Positions 59,418 to 64,000 of a DNA stretch of 64,000 nucleotides are shown here, piece after piece; position 1 is the first letter of the stretch; each line of letters opens with the position of its first letter. A program made the translations under genes and the position numbers. The notes under the pieces are model-generated. The model was not told where the DNA came from. It ran no database searches and saw only the letters and a program-made list of their open reading frames with translations. Source of the stretch: an uncultured Oscillospiraceae bacterium (lineage in GTDB: Bacteria; Bacillota; Clostridia; Oscillospirales; Oscillospiraceae); contig CAKUEH010000009.1 in the NCBI GenBank assembly GCA_934646185.1, positions 16,260 to 80,259 of the forward strand, read 5' to 3'.

Positions 59418-60800
59418 TCATTGATGCGCCGCGAGGAAGGACGCGACGGAATCCAGCTGCGCCTGCACCGACGCGGGGCCGGTGCCTCCGGCGGAAATGC
59501 GGCGCGCCACGCAGGTCCTGAGCGAAATTTCTTCATACAGATCGTCCGTGAAGACGTCGGAATAGGTCTTGTAAACATTCAGCGGCAGCTGTTCGAGCAC
59601 GGTGTCGTGCGCGATGCAGTACGCCACCAGCTGGCCGGAAATTTTATACGCGCTGCGGAACGGAACGCCCTTTTTTGTCAGATAATCGGCCAGATCCGTC
59701 GCGTTGATAAAGCCCTTCTGCGCGGCCAGCAGCATGTTTTCCGGCTTCGCGCGCAGGGTCGAGAGCATCGGGGCCATGATCTGCAGACACAGCTTCGTCG
59801 TGTCCACGCAGTCAAATACGGCCTCCTTATCCTCCTGCATGTCCTTGTTATAGGCCAGCGGAAGGCCCTTGAGCGTGGTCAGAAGGGCGATGAGATCGCC
59901 GTACACGCGGCCCGTCTTGCCGCGGCAGAGCTCGGCCATGTCCGGGTTTTTCTTCTGCGGCATGATGGACGAGCCCGTCGTAAAGCCGCTGTCCAGCTCA
60001 ATGAACTGAAATTCCCAGCTCGACCACAGGATCAGCTCCTCGGCCAGCCGCGACAGGTGCATCATGATGAGCGCGCACGCGCTCATGAGCTCCACGCAGA
60101 AATCGCGGTCGGACACGCCGTCGAGGCTGTTTTCGCATACGGCGGCAAAGCCCAGCTTCTGCGCCTCCCAGACTCTGTCGGTCGGGTACGTCGTTCCGGC
60201 CAGCGCGCAGCAGCCGATGGGGGAGGCGTCCGTGCGCTTATACGCGTCCGCAAGCCGCCCGTAGTCGCGCTCGAGCATCATCGCATACGCCAGCAGCTGC
60301 TGGCCGAACGTGATCGGCTGCGCCCGCTGCAGATGCGTGTAGCCGGGCATGATGGCGTCCTTGTTTGCCTCTGCCTGCGCATGCAGCGCCTGCATGACGG
60401 CAAGCACCAGCGATTGCAGCGCCCCGATCTCGTCTTTCAGGTACATCCGCAGATCGAGCGCGACCTGATCGTTGCGCGAGCGGGCCGTGTGCAGCTTTTT
60501 GCCCACGTCGCCGATGCGCTTCGTGAGCTCCGCCTCGACGAACATGTGAATGTCCTCCGCCTGCGGGTCGAGCTGCAAAGCGCCGGATTCCAGATCGGCC
60601 AGAATGCCCGCCAGACCATCGATGATCGCGTCCGTGTCCGCCTGCGTCAGGATGCCGCATCTGGCGAGCATCGCGGCATGGGCCATGGAGCCAGTGATAT
60701 CCTGCCTATACATCCGTCCGTCGACGGCGATCGAAGAGTTGAATGCGTCGGCCAGCGCCGAGGTCTCCCCCTCCGACCGGCCCGCCCAGAGCTTGTTCAT
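59418..60800 (-). CDS. argH: argininosuccinate lyase
   Basis: 460 residues. Fumarase/aspartase superfamily. N-terminal LWAGRSEGETSALADAFNSS, the HTARSRNDQV catalytic segment, MPGYTHLQRAQPITFGQQLL, and the superfamily signature GSSIMPQKKNPDMAE. It converts argininosuccinate to arginine and fumarate. ATG 60800 follows AGGGAGAATATACC. A full family A repeat sits between this gene and argG, so coupling depends on readthrough. Confidence 0.97.
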   Translation of the reverse strand: MNKLWAGRSEGETSALADAFNSSIAVDGRMYRQDITGSMAHAAMLARCGILTQADTDAIIDGLAGILADLESGALQLDPQAEDIHMFVEAELTKRIGDVGKKLHTARSRNDQVALDLRMYLKDEIGALQSLVLAVMQALHAQAEANKDAIMPGYTHLQRAQPITFGQQLLAYAMMLERDYGRLADAYKRTDASPIGCCALAGTTYPTDRVWEAQKLGFAAVCENSLDGVSDRDFCVELMSACALIMMHLSRLAEELILWSSWEFQFIELDSGFTTGSSIMPQKKNPDMAELCRGKTGRVYGDLIALLTTLKGLPLAYNKDMQEDKEAVFDCVDTTKLCLQIMAPMLSTLRAKPENMLLAAQKGFINATDLADYLTKKGVPFRSAYKISGQLVAYCIAHDTVLEQLPLNVYKTYSDVFTDDLYEEISLRTCVARRISAGGTGPASVQAQLDSVASFLAAHQ

Positions 60801-60826
60801 GGTATATTCTCCCTGCATGATATTCG

Positions 60827-60992
60827 CAAAGCCTCCCCTTGCCATGCCCCGCATGGTAAGGGGAGGTGGCATTTTCGAAGAAAATGACGGAGGGGATTTG
60901 CTGCAAGTTTCAGGATGTTTCCGAAATTTGGAGCGTTCGAATCCCCTCAGGCCCTTCGGGCCAGCTCCCCTTGTGCCCAAGGGGAGCCTTTT
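60827..60992. repeat. Family A repeat, full copy, between argG and argH
   Basis: Left stem CCTCCCCTTGCCATGCCCCG, CATGGTAAGGGGAGG, inner CATTTTC/GAAAATG, GAGGGGATT/AATCCCCTC, CAGGCCCTTCGGGCC and right stem CTCCCCTTGTGCCCAAGGGG. This is the best-preserved copy. Confidence 0.9.
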
Positions 60993-61004
60993 GGGTGCGA
61001 GATT

Positions 61005-62225
61005 TTACAGCTTCCCCTGCTCCCGCAGTGCCTGTACCTTGGTCGGCAGGCCCCAGATGTTGATGAAGCCCTCGGCCTCGGCCTGGTTGAAATCGCTCTC
61101 GCCGAACGTGACGAGGTTCTCAGAGTACAGGGAATACGGCGAGGTGATGCCGGCGTTGATCATGTTGCCCTTGTAGAGCTTGATCTTGACCGTGCCGGTG
61201 CAGAACTCGTTGGCCTTCTTTGCGAACGCCGTCAGCGCCTCCTGCAGCGGGGTGTACCACTTGCCGTTGTAGATGAGGTCGGCGTAGTCGACGGCCAGCT
61301 TTTCCTTCATGTGCAGCGTTTCCTTGTCGAGCGTGAGCATTTCCAGCTGCTCGTGCGCGAAATAGAGGATCGTGCCGCCCGGCGTCTCATAAATGCCGTG
61401 ATCCTTCATGCCGATGAGCCGGTTTTCGACGATGTCCAGAATGCCGACGCCGTTCTCGCCGCCGAGCTTGTTCAGCTTGCGGATGATGTCGGAGACCTTC
61501 ATCTTCTCGCCGTCGACGGCCACCGGGACGCCCGCCTCAAAGCTGACGGAAACGGTCGTGGGCGTATCGGGCGCCTGATAGGGGGACACGCCCATTTCGA
61601 GGAACAGCGCCTTGTCGAGATCGGGCTCGTTTGCCGGATCCTCAAGATCGAGACCCTCGTGGCTCAGGTGCCACAGGTTCTTGTCCTTGGAGTAGTTCGT
61701 CTCGCGGGAGATCTTCAGCGGCACATGGTGCGCCTCGGCATAGTCGATCTCCTCGTCACGGGACTTGATCTCCCACTCTCTCCACGGCGCGATGATCGCC
61801 ATGTCGGGCGCGAAGCGCTTGATGGCCAGCTCGAACCGGACCTGATCGTTGCCCTTGCCGGTCGCGCCGTGCGCGATGGCGTCAGCGCCCTCGGCCAGCG
61901 CGATCTCGGCCAGTTTCTTGCCGATGACGGGCCGCGCGAACGCAGTGCCGAGCAGGTACTTTTCATATTTTGCGTCCATCATGACGGACGGGACGATGAT
62001 CTCGTCGCACATCTCGTCGGTGAGATCGGCGACGATCAGCTTGCTTGCGCCGGTCTTGATGGCCTTCTCCTCGAGGCCGTCCAGCTCGTCGCCCTGACCG
62101 ACGTCAGCCGCGACGGCGATGATCTCTGGGTCGTTATAATGCTCCTTCAGCCAGGGGATAATGACCGAGGTATCCAGGCCGCCCGAGTAGGCCAGAACGA
62201 TTTTTTTGATCTTGCTCTTATCCAT
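61005..62225 (-). CDS. argG: argininosuccinate synthase
   Basis: 406 residues. The ATP pyrophosphatase motif is VLAYSGGLDTSVIIPWL at about residues 10-26; GATGKGNDQVRFE and ENRLIGMKDHGIYETPGG are further signatures. It joins citrulline and aspartate. ATG 62225 follows GGAGGGTTTTCTG. First gene of the operon; its promoter has a candidate ARG box 90 bases upstream of the start. Confidence 0.97.
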   Translation of the reverse strand: MDKSKIKKIVLAYSGGLDTSVIIPWLKEHYNDPEIIAVAADVGQGDELDGLEEKAIKTGASKLIVADLTDEMCDEIIVPSVMMDAKYEKYLLGTAFARPVIGKKLAEIALAEGADAIAHGATGKGNDQVRFELAIKRFAPDMAIIAPWREWEIKSRDEEIDYAEAHHVPLKISRETNYSKDKNLWHLSHEGLDLEDPANEPDLDKALFLEMGVSPYQAPDTPTTVSVSFEAGVPVAVDGEKMKVSDIIRKLNKLGGENGVGILDIVENRLIGMKDHGIYETPGGTILYFAHEQLEMLTLDKETLHMKEKLAVDYADLIYNGKWYTPLQEALTAFAKKANEFCTGTVKIKLYKGNMINAGITSPYSLYSENLVTFGESDFNQAEAEGFINIWGLPTKVQALREQGKL

Positions 62226-62278
62226 CAGAAAACCCTCCATAAAGCTCCGTTGTGCGGTTGTTTTTTCTTTATGCACGT

Positions 62279-62307
62279 AATATACATGTATTATGCAGAA
62301 AAGTCAA
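62279..62307 (-). promoter_or_regulatory. promoter of the argGHF operon
   Basis: On the minus strand TTGACT (62307-62302), 17 bases, TATATT (62284-62279), 54 bases before argG. ATACATGTAT, a perfect palindrome, overlaps the -10 box. Confidence 0.75.
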
Positions 62308-62313
62308 GCATAA

Positions 62314-62331
62314 AATTTATAAATATTCATT
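62314..62331. promoter_or_regulatory. candidate ArgR/AhrC ARG box
   Basis: On the minus strand AATGAATATTTATAAATT fits the ARG box WNTGAATWWWWATTCANW at all but two positions. It lies just upstream of the argG -35 box. Confidence 0.55.
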
Positions 62332-62445
62332 TACGTGAAAATCGATGCATAACCATCCGCACATGCCCGCCGTTTTGTGCAGAATGAAAAAAACTTTACT
62401 TTTTCCGCCAAAGCGCGTAAAATTTGAGGTAACAGCAGCTGCCTC

Positions 62446-62518
62446 CCAAGGCTCCCCTTGGAAGAGGAGCTGTCAGCGAAGCTGACTGAGAGGTCGGGCA
62501 GCAGGCGGCTGCGAAAAG
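62446..62518. repeat. Family A variant, reversed
   Basis: CAAGGCTCCCCTTGGAAGAG, GAGCTGTCAGCGAAGCTGAC and TGAGAGGTCGGGCAGCAGGC. The gap 62226-62868 holds the argG promoter and ARG box, three family A copies and a family B remnant. Confidence 0.75.
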
Positions 62519-62545
62519 GGAAAGACCAATGCGAATCCGTACAAT

Positions 62546-62627
62546 CCAAGGCTTCCCTTGGGCACAAGGGAAGCTGTCAGCGAAGCTGACTGAAGGGATT
62601 CGAACGCCGCAGGCTTCGGAGCACTGC
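62546..62627. repeat. Family A repeat, right half reversed
   Basis: CAAGGCTTCCCTTGGGCACA, AGGGAAGCTGTCAGCGAAGC and TGACTGAAGGGATTCGAACG, then CCGCAGGCTTCGGAGCACTG. Confidence 0.8.
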
Positions 62628-62646
62628 GATATCATGCAAAACTTTG

Positions 62647-62670
62647 GCAGGGGCGGGCATCGGCCCCTAC
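62647..62670. repeat. Family B right-end remnant
   Basis: GCAGGGGCGGGCATCGGCCC then CTAC. Only the terminal arm is left. Confidence 0.5.
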
Positions 62671-62734
62671 AACTGAATGCGCGGGTGCCTGCGAATTCGC
62701 CGATGATCAACTCGAAATTACAGCACCCTACCGC

Positions 62735-62791
62735 AGAACCTCTCCGACTCGGCGTTCCGCCGAGCCACCTCCCCTTTCAGGGGAGGCTTTG
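62735..62791. repeat. Family A-related hairpin pair
   Basis: CCTCTCCGACTCGGCGTTCC, GCCGAGCCACCTCCCCTTTC and AGGGGAGGCTTT. Inner stem CTCGGCG/CGCCGAG. Confidence 0.75.
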
Positions 62792-62868
62792 ACGGGTGCG
62801 GCGAAATACTTAAAAATACGAAAGAACACGGAAAGAAGCAGCAGCCCACAATATGCTGCATACGGGAA

Positions 62869-64000
62869 TGAATATGCAAAAAAACGCTAATTTTGGAACG
62901 CTCGATCCCCACCGGCGCGACCTCTGCGCCGCCGTTCTGGCGCTCTGCGCGCCGGACTTTGCGGAAAAGCCCGCCTCCGCGCAGGAATTCTTATCCGCAC
63001 TCTATCAGAAGCTCTGTGCGCGGATGTTCCCGGACGGCCTGCCGGAGAGCCCCGCGCTGACGGCGGACGAGACGGCGTATCTCGCCGCGCTGGAAGCGGC
63101 GCTGGCAAACAGGCCGGACGCCTTCGATCCCTATCTCGATCTGCTGCCCCTGCCGGAGAACGCGATTCCCGGCAGCCGCGTGGAGGCGCAGTACGCCCGG
63201 TTTGAACAGGCCGTGCGGGAGAGCCGTCTCATGGCCGTCATGCGCCTCGGGATGGAATCGACGCCGTTCGACCCCGCGTCGCATACCATCGGCGTGCACA
63301 ATATCGCCCTGCATACGGCCATTCTCGCGAAAAGGGCCGGCTTCCCGGTCGATCTGCCGCTGGTCAGCGCGGCGGCGCTGGGGCATGACATCGGAAAATT
63401 CGGCTGCCGGGGCGAGGACTTGAGCCGCATCGCCTATCTGCACTATTATTATACCTGGCAGTGGTTCAGCCGGAACGGCATGGAGGAGATCGGCTATATC
63501 TCCGCCAACCACTCCACGTGGGATCTGGAATTTGAGAATTTGCCCATTGAGTCGCTGCTTCTCATCTACGCGGACTTCCGCGTCCGCGGCACGAGAGCGC
63601 CCGGGGAAAAAGAGCGCATGCGCATCTACTCGCTCAGGGATGCGTATGAGATGATCTTCTGCAAGCTGGCCGATATGACGCCGGAAAAGACGCTCCGCTA
63701 CCAGAACGTCTATCACAAGCTGACCGATTTTGAAAATCTTCTGCGAAGCCGCGGCGTCAGTCCGGAGCTGACGGAAAATGAACTTCTGCCGCACGAGACA
63801 AAGGATCCCTCGCTTATGAACGCGCAGGAGGCGCTCCGGGCGCTGCGCGATCTGACGCTGAGCGGGTCGATCCAGCTCATGCACACGCTCTCGACCGACC
63901 AGACGCTCGAGCAGCTGCTCGAACAGGCCAAGGGCGAAAAAAATCTCCAGCGCATCCGCATGTATCTGCGTCTGCTGGAGGAATACAGCACCTATATGAC
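62869..64000 (+). CDS. HD-domain phosphohydrolase-like protein, C-terminus cut by window edge
   Basis: About 377 residues are visible and the frame is open at the right edge. A helical N-terminal part (about 1-135) precedes an HD domain: HTIGVHNIALHTAILAKRAG, then the metal pair in ALGHDIGKFG and the later ANHSTWDLE. Such domains hydrolyse phosphate esters or cyclic nucleotides; no partner domain is visible before the cut. The start is uncertain: ATG 62869 or 62875 after a weak CGGGA, or ATG 62854 in frame. Preceded by a long repeat-rich gap. Confidence 0.75.

Noticed and set aside
60939..60957. TTCGAATCC in family A resembling a tRNA T-loop
   Set aside because: No acceptor, D or anticodon arms surround it, and the neighbouring bases pair with other parts of the repeat.

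Overview
The window looks like a chromosomal segment of a GC-rich (about 60 percent), spore-forming, anaerobic member of the Clostridia, most likely Oscillospiraceae-like. The evidence is genes for spoIIR and spoVT, a RicT homologue, M16 presequence-protease-like, DUF1015 and PadR/DUF1700-type genes, an alanyl T-box leader, and AGGAGG-type ribosome binding sites. No plasmid, phage, insertion sequence with a transposase, CRISPR array or rRNA operon is seen. Genus is not assigned.

Layout. 1-1348: 3'-truncated argS. 1586-7116: molybdenum block, with a MogA-like adenylyltransferase and IclR regulator divergent from a MoeA-like protein, then modABC. 7524-8337: PadR regulator plus a small membrane protein. 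8710-12160 (minus): thrH, DUF1015 and ispE, then spoIIR. 12337-16920: DUF378 protein, then a divergent pair made of a zinc-ribbon/Ig-like membrane protein and a large kinase-like/FN3 membrane protein. 16984-24486 (minus): lyxose isomerase, tRNA-Arg(ACG), M16 protease, degenerate exonuclease-like membrane protein, GNAT, recQ. 24690-29918: spoVT, holB, ricT, nth (minus), rarA. 30261-36475: serpin, GH13 enzyme, PspC, and a GntR-ABC transporter operon. 37509-45457: purine nucleoside phosphorylase with an MtnA-like isomerase, an unknown protein, a CBS-type pyrophosphatase, a histidine phosphatase, an M20 peptidase and a C39-like protein. 45584-47905: BlaI-type repressor and an M56/NAGPA fusion. 47915-51998: T-box, alaS, HIT protein, sortase. 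52266-54445 (minus): CrtO-like acyltransferase, glycosyltransferase, thioredoxin, FTR-like protein. 54722-58111: SPFH, TFIIB-type zinc ribbon and TPM-domain triad. 58420-62225 (minus): argG, argH, argF. 62869-end: truncated HD-domain protein.

Nearly every intergenic gap over 300 bases is filled by short non-coding repeats. Family A (17 complete, partial or degenerate copies listed) is built from hairpins. Family B (11 copies or remnants) is about 105 bp, or 163 bp in two long copies, and is bounded by GTAGGGGC...GCCCCTAC inverted ends that are themselves hairpins. Family C is about 80 bp with two inverted copies. The arm sequences differ between copies while pairing is kept, so a structure appears to be under selection or to be part of the mobility mechanism. 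Two long B copies flank modABC in inverted orientation. Two gene remnants (a GNAT C-terminus and a class V aminotransferase C-terminus) lie among the repeats.

How the genes work together: molybdate uptake (modABC) sits beside cofactor insertion genes (MogA-like, MoeA-like) under a likely IclR switch. argG-argH-argF would complete arginine synthesis from ornithine behind one promoter with an ARG-box-like site. The thioredoxin/FTR-like pair suggests ferredoxin-linked disulfide reduction. The most unusual items are the M56-NAGPA fusion, a kinase-like protein lacking the HRD aspartate, a DnaQ-like domain lacking its DxE motif, a forespore-type promoter apparently embedded in a terminator upstream of spoIIR, and the covarying hairpin repeats.
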